This document shows, piece by piece, positions 53,260 to 63,407 of a stretch of DNA of 64,000 bases (position 1 is its first letter; the number at the start of each line of letters is the position of its first letter). The notes under the pieces were generated by a model. It was not told the DNA's origin. It made no database searches and worked only from the letters and a program-made list of their open reading frames with translations. Source of the stretch: Rhizobium sp. NFR03 (GTDB taxonomy: Bacteria; Pseudomonadota; Alphaproteobacteria; Rhizobiales; Rhizobiaceae); NCBI RefSeq assembly GCF_900111275.1, contig NZ_FOGR01000005.1, forward strand, positions 186,001 to 250,000, given 5' to 3'. A program made the translations under genes and the position numbers.

Positions 53260-55242
53260 TTAAGACAGTTTGGCTTCCGCAGCCGCGACGATCGCGTCTG
53301 AGGTGATGCCGAAGTGCTTGAACAGGTCCTTGGCGGGGCCGGAAGCGCCGAAGGAATGCATGCCGACGAAAGCGCCGTCGGAGCCGATGAAGCGATCCCA
53401 GCCCTGGCGGACGGCGGCTTCCGCCGCGATCTTCACAGGGGCGGTACCGATCACGGCCGCCTGGTAGTCTTCCGGCTGGTCTTCGAAAAGCTCGAAGCAG
53501 GGCACGGAGACGACGCGGGCGGCGATGCCCTTGGCCTTGAGGTCGGCGGCCGCCTTGACGGCGATCTCGACCTCGGAGCCGGACGCGAAGATCGAGACCT
53601 TGGCGTCGTCGGCCGCAATCAGCTCATAGGCACCCTTGGCGCAGAGGTTCTCTTGGCTGTAGGTGGTGCGGGCCGGAGCGAGATTCTGGCGGGTCAGCGC
53701 GAGGCCCGAGGGCCGCTTGCCGTCTTCCAGCGCCAGCTGCCAGCATTCCGCCGTTTCCACGGCATCGGCAGGGCGGAACATCAGGAGGTTCGGGATCGCC
53801 CGGAGGGCTGCCATGTGCTCGACCGGCTCGTGCGTCGGGCCGTCTTCGCCCACGCCGATGCTGTCATGCGTCAGCACGTGGATGACGCGGATGCCCATGA
53901 GGGCGGCAAGGCGGATCGACGGACGGCAATAGTCCGAGAAGATCATGAAGCCGCCGGAGTAGGGAATCAGGCCGCCATGGAGCGCGATGCCGTTCATGGC
54001 CGCAGCCATGCCGTGTTCGCGGATGCCCCAGTGCATGTAACGGCCGCCGAAATCGGTCGGCGTGATCGACGTCATCTGGCTGGTCTTGGTGTTGTTGGAC
54101 GGCGTCAGGTCGGCAGAGCCGCCCAGCGTTTCCGGCAGGAAGCCGTTGATGACTTCCAGCGCATCCTCGGAGGCCTTGCGGGTCGCGATCGTCGGGGGCT
54201 TCTCGGCGAGCTTCTTCTTGTAGTCGTCTATGGCCTTGTCGAAGCCGGCGGGCAGCTGGCCTGCAAAGCGGCGGGTGAATTCCGCCTTCTTCGTTTCGTC
54301 GGTCGCAGACAGGCGCGCTTCCCAGGCCTTGCGGGCCTGTACCGAACGCTCGCCGGCGCTGCGCCAGGCATCGAGAACGTCTGCTGGCGTGTCGAAGGCT
54401 TCCGATTCCCAGTTCAGCGCCTTGCGGGTCGCAGCGATTTCTTCCGCACCGAGAGGTGAACCGTGAACCTTGTGGGTACCGGCCTTGTTCGGCGCGCCGA
54501 AGCCGATGACGGTCTTGCAGGCGATGAAGGTCGGGCGGTCGGACTTATGGGCGGCTTCGATCGCGTCGGAGATCGCCTTCTGGTCGTGGCCGTCGACTTC
54601 GATCGTGTTCCAGTGCACCGCCTTGAAACGGGCGATCTGGTCGGTCGAGTCGGACAGAGATACGGCACCGTCGATGGTGATCGAGTTGTTGTCCCAGAAG
54701 AGAACGAGCTTGTTGAGCTTCAGGTGCCCGGCAAGCGCGATGGCTTCGTGGCTGATGCCTTCCATGAGGCAGCCGTCACCGCAGAGCGCGTAGGTATAGT
54801 GATCCTGCAGGTCCGAGCCGAACTCCTGTTCGAGCTTGCGCTCGGCAATCGCCATGCCCACGGCATTGGCAATGCCCTGACCGAGTGGTCCGGTCGTCGT
54901 CTCGATGCCCGTGGCATGGCCGAATTCCGGGTGGCCGGCGGTCTTGGAGCCGAGCTGGCGGAACTGCTTGATGTCATCGATGGTCATATCGGGATAGCCC
55001 GTCAGGTAAAGAAGGGCATAGAGCAGCATCGAGCCGTGGCCGGCGGACAGCACGAAACGGTCGCGGTCTGCCCAGTTGGGGTTCTTCGGGTCGAACTTCA
55101 TATATTTGGTGAAAAGGACGGTCGCGATATCGGCCGCACCCATGGGCAGGCCGGGATGGCCGGAATTGGCCTTTTCCACTGCATCCATGGCCAGAAAACG
55201 GATCGCATTCGCCATCCGGTCGTGTTGTTCATTCGAGATCAT
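53260..55242 (-). CDS. tkt: Transketolase
   Basis: 660 residues; moves two-carbon units between sugar phosphates with thiamine diphosphate. [39 protein letters not shown] (TPP and metal site) and [11 protein letters not shown] (second domain) are intact. Length is normal. It heads the tkt-gap-pgk-fbaB cluster. GGAAC lies before the ATG at 55242. It is divergent from the DUF4164-zapA run, 285 bases away. Confidence 0.97.
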   Translation of the reverse strand: MISNEQHDRMANAIRFLAMDAVEKANSGHPGLPMGAADIATVLFTKYMKFDPKNPNWADRDRFVLSAGHGSMLLYALLYLTGYPDMTIDDIKQFRQLGSKTAGHPEFGHATGIETTTGPLGQGIANAVGMAIAERKLEQEFGSDLQDHYTYALCGDGCLMEGISHEAIALAGHLKLNKLVLFWDNNSITIDGAVSLSDSTDQIARFKAVHWNTIEVDGHDQKAISDAIEAAHKSDRPTFIACKTVIGFGAPNKAGTHKVHGSPLGAEEIAATRKALNWESEAFDTPADVLDAWRSAGERSVQARKAWEARLSATDETKKAEFTRRFAGQLPAGFDKAIDDYKKKLAEKPPTIATRKASEDALEVINGFLPETLGGSADLTPSNNTKTSQMTSITPTDFGGRYMHWGIREHGMAAAMNGIALHGGLIPYSGGFMIFSDYCRPSIRLAALMGIRVIHVLTHDSIGVGEDGPTHEPVEHMAALRAIPNLLMFRPADAVETAECWQLALEDGKRPSGLALTRQNLAPARTTYSQENLCAKGAYELIAADDAKVSIFASGSEVEIAVKAAADLKAKGIAARVVSVPCFELFEDQPEDYQAAVIGTAPVKIAAEAAVRQGWDRFIGSDGAFVGMHSFGASGPAKDLFKHFGITSDAIVAAAEAKLS

Positions 55243-55527
55243 GACTGTTCCGCTTAAGCTTGGTGATCAGGGAACGGTCTCTATCCTCCAAAGACCGCAT
55301 CGGAAGCGGGGTGAGACATAGCACCTCGCCCGGTGGAGTCAACAAAGACGGCAGGCGTCGAGGTCCTGTGGAAGCACGAAAAATCGTGCGTGATCCACAG
55401 CTTCCAGCCTGAAGCTGACAGCGCGGCGTTGTGTCGCCCGATGGATTGAGTCTAATAGTGCGATTGGCTCTGACGAGGGCGCGGCTTGCCGATTCGGCGC
55501 CCCGGCCATGGATTGGAAGCAGACACG

Positions 55528-55800
55528 ATGGCGGCAGGAAAGACAGTCAGGGCGGCAATCGACGAGCTGAAGGGTGCCGTCGCCGGGCTGGAAAGCGTGA
55601 TCGACGGCCGGCTGGACCGCGAGCGCGACCGGGTGGAGATCGAAGGCGAGGTTCGCCGGGTCAATACGGACAGGGCGCGGCTTGCGCAGGAACTCGACCA
55701 GTCGCAGTTCCGCGCCAATCGCCTCGAAGAGGTCAACCGCGAGGTTTCCCGTCGTCTCGTAACGGCCATGGAAACCATTCGCGCCGTTCTCGACCGATGA
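55528..55800 (+). CDS. DUF4164 coiled-coil protein
   Basis: 90 residues, nearly one coiled coil: AAIDELKGAVAGLESVIDGR, VRRVNTDRARLAQELDQS and ANRLEEVNREVSRRLVTAME. DUF4164 genes lie directly before zapA in rhizobia, and the likely role is in division or as a ZapA-associated helper, an inference from position. GGAAG lies before the ATG at 55528; the open frame upstream is not supported. zapA begins 44 bases on. Confidence 0.85.
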   Translation: MAAGKTVRAAIDELKGAVAGLESVIDGRLDRERDRVEIEGEVRRVNTDRARLAQELDQSQFRANRLEEVNREVSRRLVTAMETIRAVLDR

Positions 55801-55844
55801 TCCCTATCTCATCCGTCAACGGGCCTCGGGCCGGGAGTTAGCCA

Positions 55845-56249
55845 ATGGCGCAAGTCACCGTGACGATCGACGGCAAGGCCTATCGCATGGCCTGCGAGGA
55901 GGGCCAGGAAGGGCATCTGACCGATCTAGCCTTACGCTTCGACCAGTATGTCAGCCATCTCAAGGGCCAGTTCGGCGAGATCGGCGATCTCCGCCTGACG
56001 GTTATGGCGGCCATCATGGTGACCGACGAACTTTCCGAGGTCGATCGCCGCCTGAAGGCGCTGGAGGCCGAGGTGGACGGGCTGAAGCGCGCCCGGGACG
56101 CTGCCATCGCCCAGCAGGCCGATGCGGAAGAGGCGCTGGCCTCCGCGCTCGGCGAGGTCACGGCCCAGATCCAGGGCCTTGCCGCCCGCATCGTCAACCG
56201 TCCTGCGCCGCCTTCCCAGCCTGGCCATTCTCCTGCCCAGCCGCGATAA
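55845..56249 (+). CDS. zapA: Cell division protein ZapA
   Basis: 134 residues. MAQVTVTIDGKAYRMACEEG is the ZapA N-terminal strand region, LTDLALRFDQYVSHLK the first helix, followed by a coiled coil (DELSEVDRRLKALEAEVDGL). It cross-links FtsZ filaments in the Z ring. GGGAG precedes the ATG. The 6S RNA gene follows within about 80 bases, then the 5-FCL ligase gene, an order kept across proteobacteria. Confidence 0.93.
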   Translation: MAQVTVTIDGKAYRMACEEGQEGHLTDLALRFDQYVSHLKGQFGEIGDLRLTVMAAIMVTDELSEVDRRLKALEAEVDGLKRARDAAIAQQADAEEALASALGEVTAQIQGLAARIVNRPAPPSQPGHSPAQPR

Positions 56250-56327
56250 GCGTTCGTTTCCAGACGCCTCCGCCGATTTCGTAATCGGCCTCTGGTATGC
56301 CGCGCCGAAGCACTCTATATTCGTTTC

Positions 56328-56490
56328 TGCGGTCTGCGCTTCACGACAGGAACCACAATCCCTGGGGCCATACTCGATCCAACGGGAGCTGTCCCTGTCC
56401 AGGCTCGTGGGCCTGGGCATATGGCGCCCACCTACGTTTGTAGGCACCCAGGATCGTAAACATCCATCGGTCGTGTGGATCGCACCTCAT
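56328..56490 (+). ncRNA. ssrS: 6S RNA
   Basis: In the 387-base gap between zapA and the 5-formyltetrahydrofolate cyclo-ligase gene, the classical position of ssrS. The RNA folds as a long interrupted hairpin: closing pairs GCG/CGC and CACGAC (about 56342-56347) with GTCGTG (56470-56475), then ATCCCTGGGGCC (56358-56369) with GGCACCCAGGAT (56442-56453), and an inner CCAGGC (56399-56404) / GCCTGG (56411-56416). The open central bubble would mimic a melted promoter for sigma-70 RNA polymerase. CTATAT at 56315-56320 suits a -10 box. Ends are estimated. Confidence 0.85.
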
Positions 56491-56636
56491 TCCTTTCTTG
56501 TGCCGTCAGTGTCTGGACGCGGTGCCTTTCGGCCCCGCGGCAGGAGGCTTTCCCTCGCATCCAGCCTCATCGATGATGCAAACATCTTGATCCTGCCCGG
56601 TAGACGGTTCAAACGGGATGGAGGGAGGAGGGCATC

Positions 56637-57263
56637 ATGACGTTGACATCCAGAGAACAGAAGGCGCTTCTTCGGGCCGAACGGCTGTCGCTGCGGGATG
56701 CGCTTACGCCGGAAGCGCGGGCTGCCGGTGCTGCCGCGATGCTTCGCCACATCGGCCGGCCGGCGTCTCGCCAGGCCTTCGACTTTGCTGGCTCCATCAT
56801 CTCCGGCTTCTGGCCCATCCGCTCCGAACCCGACATCCGTCCTCTCATGGAAGACCTTCGTGCCGCTGGCGCGCGCCTTTGCCTGCCCGTTGTTCTCGAC
56901 CGCGAAACCATCGTCTTTCGCGAATATCTCGCTGGTGCGCCCGTCGTGAAGACCGGGTTCGGCACCACGGGACCAGACGAGACGGCGCCGGAGGTCGATC
57001 CCGATATCATGCTGGTGCCGCTTTCGGCCTTCGATCGCGACGGGCACCGGATCGGCTATGGCGCCGGCCATTACGATCGGGCCATTGCCCGTCTCGACGC
57101 CCTTGGGAAGCGGCCACAGCTGATCGGGATTGCTTTCGCCTGCCAGGAAGTGGCATCAGTGCCTTTTGAGCCGCACGACATCCCGCTTGACGCCATTCTG
57201 ACGGAGGAAGGCCTGATCGAGACGCAGCGGCAGGGCTTTACAAGCGAGATCGATCAGACATGA
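56637..57263 (+). CDS. 5-formyltetrahydrofolate cyclo-ligase
   Basis: 208 residues; ATP-dependent conversion of 5-formyl- to 5,10-methenyl-tetrahydrofolate (YgfA type). N-terminal EQKALLRAERLSLRDAL, middle FWPIRSEPDIRPLM, and the signature RIGYGAGHYDRAIARL are present. GGGAGGAGG lies before the ATG. Its position after ssrS is the conserved one, where 6S RNA and this gene are often co-transcribed. The YmdB gene overlaps its stop by four bases. Confidence 0.94.
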   Translation: MTLTSREQKALLRAERLSLRDALTPEARAAGAAAMLRHIGRPASRQAFDFAGSIISGFWPIRSEPDIRPLMEDLRAAGARLCLPVVLDRETIVFREYLAGAPVVKTGFGTTGPDETAPEVDPDIMLVPLSAFDRDGHRIGYGAGHYDRAIARLDALGKRPQLIGIAFACQEVASVPFEPHDIPLDAILTEEGLIETQRQGFTSEIDQT

Positions 57264-58084
57264 GACTTCTTTTCCTCGGCGATATGGTGGGCAAGACGGG
57301 CCGGACGACGGTCTGGGAAAAGCTGCCGGGCATCGTTTCCGACCTCAAACTCGACTTCGTCATCGTCAATGGCGAGAACGCCGCCGGCGGCTTCGGGATC
57401 ACCGAGGATATTTTTCTGGAGACGATCAATGCCGGTGCCGACGTGGTTACCACCGGCAACCATGTCTGGGACCAGAAAGAGGCCGTGACCTTCTGCCAGC
57501 GGCACGACCAGTTCCTGCGGCCCGCCAACTATCCCGCAGGCACGCCGGGACGAGGCTCCGGCCTCTATTTTGCACGCAACGGTGCGCGCGTGCTCGTCGC
57601 CAACATCATGGGCCGCGTCTTCATGCATCCCGAACTGGATGATCCCTTCAAGTCGGCCGAGGCCATTCTGGCTGCCTGCCCGCTGAAGGAACAGGCGGAC
57701 GCAATCGTGTTCGACTTTCATGCCGAGGCAACCAGCGAGAAGCAGTGCTTCGGGCATTTCGTCGACGGGCGCGCCAGCTTCGTCGTCGGCACACATACGC
57801 ATGTGCCGACCGCCGACCACCAGATCCTCAACGGCGGCACCGCTTACCTGTCGGACGCCGGCATGTGCGGCGACTACGACTCGTCGCTCGGCATGGAAAA
57901 GGAGGAGCCGCTCAACCGCTTCATTTCCAAAATGCCCAAAGGCCGTTTCGAAGCCGCTTCCGGCCCCGCCACGATCTGTGGCGTGGGTGTCGAGATCTCG
58001 GATCGCACCGGCCTTGCCGAAGCCATCGCTCCCTTGCGCATCGGCCCACGCCTCTCGGAAACCGTACCGTCTTTCTGGGCGTGA
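57260..58084 (+). CDS. TIGR00282/YmdB family metallophosphoesterase
   Basis: 274 residues. LFLGDMVGKTGRTTVW, VNGENAAGGFGIT, TTGNHVWDQKE, FDFHAEATSEK and GTHTHVPTAD form the two-metal phosphoesterase site of the YmdB family, of which B. subtilis YmdB acts on 2',3'- and 3',5'-cyclic nucleotides. Translationally coupled to the 5-FCL ligase gene (ATGA). The partner RNase Y gene is not in the window. Confidence 0.93.
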   Translation: MRLLFLGDMVGKTGRTTVWEKLPGIVSDLKLDFVIVNGENAAGGFGITEDIFLETINAGADVVTTGNHVWDQKEAVTFCQRHDQFLRPANYPAGTPGRGSGLYFARNGARVLVANIMGRVFMHPELDDPFKSAEAILAACPLKEQADAIVFDFHAEATSEKQCFGHFVDGRASFVVGTHTHVPTADHQILNGGTAYLSDAGMCGDYDSSLGMEKEEPLNRFISKMPKGRFEAASGPATICGVGVEISDRTGLAEAIAPLRIGPRLSETVPSFWA

Positions 58085-58197
58085 CAGTCTAAATGATTAA
58101 TATTAGATATCGTTCATATTGACATTATTCGGCAGCGCGCGTTTTCTGGCTTCGACCAGGAGCACTTGGCGCGCTGGCGGAGTGTGTTACGATATAC

Positions 58198-58446
58198 ATG
58201 CGGATTGTGTTCGACGAGGTCAAACGGCAGAGCAATATCCGGAAGCATGGGCTGGATTTCGCGGATATAAAAATGTCCTATTTCTCGCGATCGGTCATTG
58301 TGCCGACGAAGAAAGCTCGGATGCTGGCCATTGGGCAATATGAGCATGTCATTACGGCCGTGGTCTTCTCGCGTCTTGGCACGGAAGCTATTTCGATTAT
58401 CTCCTTCCGTCTGGCGAGCAAGAAGGAAAGGGCAATTCATGAGTAA
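58198..58446 (+). CDS. brnT: BrnT family ribonuclease toxin
   Basis: 82 residues: IVFDEVKRQSNIRKHGLDFADI at the start (quoted in part, IRKHGLDFADI) and SIISFRLASKKERAIHE at the end are the BrnT fold and its C-terminal catalytic Arg/Lys region. BrnT is a type II toxin that cleaves RNA and is held by BrnA. The region upstream is unusually AT-rich for this genome (58085-58130). The antitoxin gene begins eight bases before its stop. Confidence 0.9.
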   Translation: MRIVFDEVKRQSNIRKHGLDFADIKMSYFSRSVIVPTKKARMLAIGQYEHVITAVVFSRLGTEAISIISFRLASKKERAIHE

Positions 58447-58741
58447 AGCTAGAAAATCCCTATGGCCCGTAACGGACGCTGACGAAGCCGAAATTCAGGC
58501 GAGAATCGCTTCTGATCCTGACGCTCCAGAGGCAACGGATGAGGAACTCGCCCAAGCGCGCCCCTTCGCCGAGGTCTTTCCCGATCTCGCTGAAAGCATC
58601 CGCCGCGTGGAAGCGGAGCGGGAAGCGTCGAAGGAGCGTGTTTCCCTCGATCTGGACGGCGATGTGCTCGCCAAGTTCCGGGCGACCGGCGAAGGCTGGG
58701 AGGAGCGGATCAACAAGGTGCTGCGCTCGGCCAAGCCCTGA
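58439..58741 (+). CDS. brnA: BrnA family antitoxin
   Basis: 100 residues. The N-terminal half is acidic (DADEAEIQARIASDPDAPE), binding the toxin in known complexes. The C-terminus VSLDLDGDVLAKFRATGEGWEERINKVLR is the BrnA ribbon-helix-helix-like DNA-binding end (in part, KFRATGEGWEERINKVL). It overlaps brnT by eight bases, toxin first, as is usual for this family, and should repress the pair by binding its promoter. Confidence 0.92.
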   Translation: MSKARKSLWPVTDADEAEIQARIASDPDAPEATDEELAQARPFAEVFPDLAESIRRVEAEREASKERVSLDLDGDVLAKFRATGEGWEERINKVLRSAKP

Positions 58742-58855
58742 AGTCATTGTTCCGGCAATGACGCGATTGTGACGTATCGCCTCTTTACCGCATGCATCCT
58801 GCGCATATTCTGACGCGACCGCCAAACAAGGGCTGAACCGGTGTCAGGGTGTCCC

Positions 58856-59698
58856 ATGCTGCGATCTGCCGTTCTCACCTGCGCCGTCCTTGCCTCTGCC
58901 GGTGTTGCTTTCCTGCAGACACCCTCGTTTGCTCAGGAGCGGGCGGTGAGCCAGTGCCAGGCGATTGCCCGGGCCCTGCCGGGTTCAGGCTTCGTTCAGC
59001 TTGCCAGTGCCGATCCCTCCTATGCGCGGCAGGCCGCAGCTCGTGACCAGACCGTTGCGATCACCTTTCTCGGGCACTCCACCTTCCTCCTGGAAACGCC
59101 GGAGGGGGTAACCATCGCCACGGATTACTCCGGTTTTCACCGTCCGCCACAGCCGCCTATGGTGGCCACGATGAACAAGGCGCATTCCACCCATTACACG
59201 CTGACGCCGGGGCCGGGCATTGCCCACGTGCTGCACGGCTGGGGCGACAACGGCAATGCTGCCGATCACGATCTCCTCGTCGGCGACGCCTATATCCGCA
59301 ACGTGCCGACCGACATTCGCGCCGGATATGGCGGTGCGATGGAGCCGGACGGCAATTCGATCTTCATCTTCGAGGTCGCGGGCCTCTGCATCGGTCATCT
59401 CGGTCACCTGCATCACGAGCTCGACGAGACGGATTATGCCGAAATCGGCCGTCTGGACGTGGTGATGGTGCCGGTGGATGGCGGGCTGACGATGGGCGCG
59501 GAGGGCATGGTGCGCGTCGTCACCCGGCTGCGCTCCTCGCTGATCCTGCCCATGCATCGGCGCGGCCCGCCGGTGGAAAGCTTCCTGGGCCTCTTCGGTC
59601 CTGGCTTCGACCGCACGGCGGCCGACAGCGCGACCGTCAATGTTTCCCTGCGAACGCTGCCGAAGAAGCCGCTGATCATGGTTTTGCAGGGTCTCTGA
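58856..59698 (+). CDS. Exported MBL-fold (UlaG-like) protein
   Basis: 280 residues. Signal peptide (AVLASAGVAFLQTPSFAQ). The mature part begins VAITFLGHSTFLLETPEGVTI, the UlaG-type metallo-beta-lactamase start, and LCIGHLGHLHHELDETDYAEIGRLDVVMVPVDGG (quoted in part, GHLGHLHHELDETD) keeps that family's second half. The usual H-x-H-x-D-H motif appears only as AHSTHYT, without the Asp, so metal binding may differ. The GTG at 58841 is an alternative; AGGG six bases before the ATG at 58856 is preferred. Confidence 0.83.
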   Translation: MLRSAVLTCAVLASAGVAFLQTPSFAQERAVSQCQAIARALPGSGFVQLASADPSYARQAAARDQTVAITFLGHSTFLLETPEGVTIATDYSGFHRPPQPPMVATMNKAHSTHYTLTPGPGIAHVLHGWGDNGNAADHDLLVGDAYIRNVPTDIRAGYGGAMEPDGNSIFIFEVAGLCIGHLGHLHHELDETDYAEIGRLDVVMVPVDGGLTMGAEGMVRVVTRLRSSLILPMHRRGPPVESFLGLFGPGFDRTAADSATVNVSLRTLPKKPLIMVLQGL

Positions 59699-59804
59699 GG
59701 CTTTGCGCCCGCGATGAGCCGGACAACAGGCTGGACGAACCGGCCGGATGAAATTATAAGGCGGCCCGATCCCATCATCGGCAGAGTTTATCCAAGAGGG
59801 CGCC

Positions 59805-60551
59805 ATGGCCGGCCATTCACAGTTCAAGAACATCATGCATCGCAAGGGCCGTCAGGATGCCGTGCGCTCCAAGATGTTTTCCAAGCTCGCCCGCGAAATC
59901 ACCGTCGCAGCCAAGGCCGGCCTTCCCGACCCCTCGATGAACGCGCGCCTGCGCCTTGCCATCCAGAACGCCAAGGCCCAGTCCATGCCGCGCGACAACA
60001 TCGAGCGCGCCATCAAGAAGGCATCGGGTGCCGACAGCGAGAACTACGATGAAATCCGCTACGAGGGTTATGGCCCCGGCGGGGTCGCGGTCATCGTCGA
60101 GGCGCTGACCGACAACCGCAACCGCACCGCATCCAACGTCCGCTCCACCTTCACAAAAGCCGGCGGCGCACTGGGTGAAACAGGCTCGGTCTCCTTTTCC
60201 TTCGATCGCGTCGGCGAAATCACCTACAAGCCCGATGTCGGGACAGCGGACGCGGTGATGGAAGCGGCCATCGAAGCCGGTGCCGAGGACGTCACCAGCG
60301 ATGAGGACGGCCACACGATCATCTGCGGTTTCGAAGATATCGGCGAGGTCTCCAAGGCACTGGAAGCGACGCTCGGCGAAGCCGAGACCGTGAAGGCGAT
60401 CTGGAAGGCGCAGAACAGCGTCCCCGTCGACGAAGAGCGGGCGGAATCCCTGATGAAGCTTATCGACACTCTGGAAGACGACGATGACGTGCAGAACGTC
60501 TACGCCAATTTCGAAGTGTCTGACGAGGTTATGGCCAAGCTGTCCGCCTGA
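59805..60551 (+). CDS. YebC/PmpR family regulator
   Basis: 248 residues, full length. [19 protein letters not shown] is the unmistakable start, followed by AINAKAQ-type [19 protein letters not shown] and [19 protein letters not shown]. YebC proteins bind DNA in some species, and recent work ties them to relief of ribosome stalling at proline stretches. GAGGGC precedes the ATG. ruvC lies 2.9 kb further on the same strand, as often in bacteria, but with two inserted genes. Confidence 0.95.
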   Translation: MAGHSQFKNIMHRKGRQDAVRSKMFSKLAREITVAAKAGLPDPSMNARLRLAIQNAKAQSMPRDNIERAIKKASGADSENYDEIRYEGYGPGGVAVIVEALTDNRNRTASNVRSTFTKAGGALGETGSVSFSFDRVGEITYKPDVGTADAVMEAAIEAGAEDVTSDEDGHTIICGFEDIGEVSKALEATLGEAETVKAIWKAQNSVPVDEERAESLMKLIDTLEDDDDVQNVYANFEVSDEVMAKLSA

Positions 60552-60793
60552 TCGGACGTTGTAGATCGCTTCTCGCCGGGGTTGTTTGCTGTGCGAGAGT
60601 ACGTGACTGATAACCTTATCGTAACGTCTGTCCGTCAGCATGCCGCCTGTCTGCCGTTGGCGCCGCCTCGTCGCTTATTGAGGCCCATCGCGCATCGGCC
60701 GGCGGACTGGCTTGGCGGAAGCTCTGTTCAACGCTTCCGGCGTGGCTTCCGCGCGGGTCCAACCTGAATGCTGAATGGAAAGCGGGCCGGGCG

Positions 60794-62251
60794 ATGCGTT
60801 TCGTTCACCTCAGACTCGTCGGACCCGCCATCGGTTGCGTCGCCCTGTTGATCGCTGCCATGGCGACTGTACCCTATTATGGCGCGGCACGGATCGATGG
60901 CGACGCGCGGGTTCAGCAGGAAACACTGGTCAAGCGCAATCTCGCCCTCTGGATCGCCGATATCGAATTCGCGCTGACCTCGTGGACCGTCTGGGACGAG
61001 GCCATAGCCAAGCTCGACAATGCCTTCGACCTCGAATGGACCGACCGGAACATCGGCGCGTCATTGATCGGAACATCGCGAACGCGCTTCGCAGCCGTTC
61101 TCAAGTCCGACGACACCCTCCTCTACGCCCGCACAGACGAGACGGTGGCATCGCGACCGTTCTTTGCCCGTGGCGCGGCCCAGATCGTCGTGGATGCCGA
61201 CGCGCTTGTGGCAGACGTACGCAAGCGGGAGAAGGATCCAAGGGGGGCGGGCATCCCCAAGCCCATATCCACCAGCCGCATCGAGGTCCTCGGGCAGGAA
61301 GCTGTCCTCCTGACGGCGAGTGTTTTCCAGCCGGATTTCGGCACGGCGAAGGTCAAGGGCTCGCGTGCTCCGGTGCTGATCACCGCCATGCCCATCGGCA
61401 GCAGTCTGCAGGATTTCTTCGGAACACGGTTTCTCCTCGACGACGCCCGCGTCAGCTCCCTGAACGATGTTGCGCCGGAGCGTGCGCGCGCCGAGATCGC
61501 TGTCGGGCCGGGCGGTGAGGTGCAGGTTCTCTCCTGGCGCCCGCCGACGCCCGCGTGCGACATGCTCTATCAGGCAACGCCCTTTGTTTTGACGGTCGTT
61601 CTAGTGCTTCTGATCGGCGGTGTCCTGCTGGTTCGCATCTCGCAGACGACGGCCCAGATGCTGGTCGGACGCGAACGCATGATGGCGCATGCCGCAACGC
61701 ATGATGTTCTGACGGGACTTGCCAACCGGGCGCTTCTGGACGCTGTGTATTCCCAACTGGCGTCGTCGGGACCGTTCATCGTTGCGTGCCTCGATCTCGA
61801 CGGGTTCAAAGGCGTCAACGATACCTATGGTCACGCGATCGGCGACGATCTGCTGCGCGCTGTCGCATCGCGGCTGCGCGCCAACACTCGCGACATTGAT
61901 CGCCTGTTCCGCCTGGGTGGCGACGAGTTCGCAATCCTGATGCCGTCGATAACGATTGCTGATGCCGAAGCTGTCTGCGAAAGGCTGGGGGAGGCGCTGT
62001 CGGCGCCCATGTATCTGCCGGGCGATTATCCGCCTGGACATCGCATCGAAATCGCGGCTTCCTTCGGCATTTGTAACGTCACCGAACCGCAGACGACGTG
62101 CAATGCCGCATTCCGGTTGGCGGACGACGCGCTCTATCGGGCGAAGTCGCTCGGCCGAGGCTGCGTCGTCGTGGCGGGCGCCATGCTTGCCGGGGAGCAG
62201 TCAGCAGACACAGACGATCTCCGCCGCGCTGCAGCCAGCCTGCGCAGCTGA
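60794..62251 (+). CDS. Membrane diguanylate cyclase with CHASE4-like sensor
   Basis: 485 residues. Helix 1 at about 7-28, a periplasmic CHASE4-type sensor (40-245; ALWIADIEFALTSWTVWDEAI), helix 2 at about 258-280, then a GGDEF domain. The active loop RLGGDEFA is intact, so cyclic di-GMP synthesis is expected. RDID five residues before it is the RxxD inhibitory site for product feedback. The ligand is unknown. No phosphodiesterase gene is adjacent. Confidence 0.94.
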   Translation: MRFVHLRLVGPAIGCVALLIAAMATVPYYGAARIDGDARVQQETLVKRNLALWIADIEFALTSWTVWDEAIAKLDNAFDLEWTDRNIGASLIGTSRTRFAAVLKSDDTLLYARTDETVASRPFFARGAAQIVVDADALVADVRKREKDPRGAGIPKPISTSRIEVLGQEAVLLTASVFQPDFGTAKVKGSRAPVLITAMPIGSSLQDFFGTRFLLDDARVSSLNDVAPERARAEIAVGPGGEVQVLSWRPPTPACDMLYQATPFVLTVVLVLLIGGVLLVRISQTTAQMLVGRERMMAHAATHDVLTGLANRALLDAVYSQLASSGPFIVACLDLDGFKGVNDTYGHAIGDDLLRAVASRLRANTRDIDRLFRLGGDEFAILMPSITIADAEAVCERLGEALSAPMYLPGDYPPGHRIEIAASFGICNVTEPQTTCNAAFRLADDALYRAKSLGRGCVVVAGAMLAGEQSADTDDLRRAAASLRS

Positions 62252-62258
62252 TCCGACC

Positions 62259-63257
62259 TCATGCCGCGGCGGCAAGCTCCTGTCGTGCTTCGGCAAAGCG
62301 GCGGACCGACTTCAGCCTTGCATCCATATCGAACACGGGCATGGAAATAATCAGCTCGTCCGCGCGGGTATCGGCTAGAAAGGCCTGCGTCTTCCGGCGC
62401 ACCGTCTCCGGCCCGCCAACGATGGCGTAGGTCATCGCGTGATCGACAAACGCCTTTTCCGAAGCATTCCAGAGCCCGTCCATACTGTCGACCGGTGGCG
62501 GAAACTGCCCGCGTGCATTGCGGCGGAGCGCCACGAAGGATTGCTGCATCGATGTGAAAAGATGTTGCGCTTCCTCGTCGGTATCTGCGGCCACGCCCAT
62601 GATGCCGACCATGGCATAAGGCTTGTCGAGAATGGCCGACGGCTCGAAACGTTCGCGATAGATCTCCAGCGCCGAAAACAGCATGTCGGGAGCGAAATGC
62701 GAGGCGAACGCGAAGGGCAGGCCAAGCATGCCGGCAAGCTGCGCGCTGTAATGACTGGAGCCGAGAAGCCAGATCGGAACATTGGTTCCAGCGCCGGGTG
62801 TAGCGATAACCTCGCCCTCGCGGGGCGTGCCAAGCAGGCCCTGGAGTTCCACGACATCGTTCGGGAAGGAATTTGCACTTCCTTCCATGTGGCGCCTCAG
62901 CGCTGCTGCCGTGCGCATGTCCGTTCCCGGCGCCCGTCCAAGGCCGAGGTCGATCCGGCCCGGATGGAGTGCGGCGAGCGTGCCGAACTGTTCGGCGATA
63001 ACGAGCGGCGAATGGTTGGGAAGCATGATGCCGCCGGAGCCGACACGGATCGTTTTCGTGCCCGCCGCAACATGCGAGATGACAAGCGCGGTGGCCGCGC
63101 TGGCGATGCCGCTCATACCATGATGCTCGGCCAGCCAGAACCGCTCGTACCCCGCTCGTTCGGCCTCCTGCGCCAATCGACGCGAGTTGTCGAGCGCTTG
63201 TGAAACGGTGCTGCCTTTGGTGATCGGCGACAGGTCGAGAATGGAAAAGGGGACCAT
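62259..63257 (-). CDS. LLM class flavin-dependent oxidoreductase
   Basis: 332 residues of bacterial luciferase-like fold. [12 protein letters not shown] at the start, [34 protein letters not shown] and [17 protein letters not shown] are the hallmarks of the monooxygenase subgroup that uses reduced [11 protein letters not shown] and [11 protein letters not shown] follow. Substrate unknown. AAGG lies nine bases before the ATG. It converges on the diguanylate cyclase gene with seven bases between stops. Confidence 0.93.
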   Translation of the reverse strand: MVPFSILDLSPITKGSTVSQALDNSRRLAQEAERAGYERFWLAEHHGMSGIASAATALVISHVAAGTKTIRVGSGGIMLPNHSPLVIAEQFGTLAALHPGRIDLGLGRAPGTDMRTAAALRRHMEGSANSFPNDVVELQGLLGTPREGEVIATPGAGTNVPIWLLGSSHYSAQLAGMLGLPFAFASHFAPDMLFSALEIYRERFEPSAILDKPYAMVGIMGVAADTDEEAQHLFTSMQQSFVALRRNARGQFPPPVDSMDGLWNASEKAFVDHAMTYAIVGGPETVRRKTQAFLADTRADELIISMPVFDMDARLKSVRRFAEARQELAAAA

Positions 63258-63407
63258 GGCGAGCGGCCTTCAATTGATGAACGTCATTGTCATGTAAGAG
63301 ACCCGTTTGCCGAATCCAAGGGCGGCTCAGAACGCGTTCGTTGCGGATGTTTTTGTTTTGTTCACATTTTGCTGGCAGCGTCCGGGTGCAAAGGCTAGGA
63401 TATTTTC

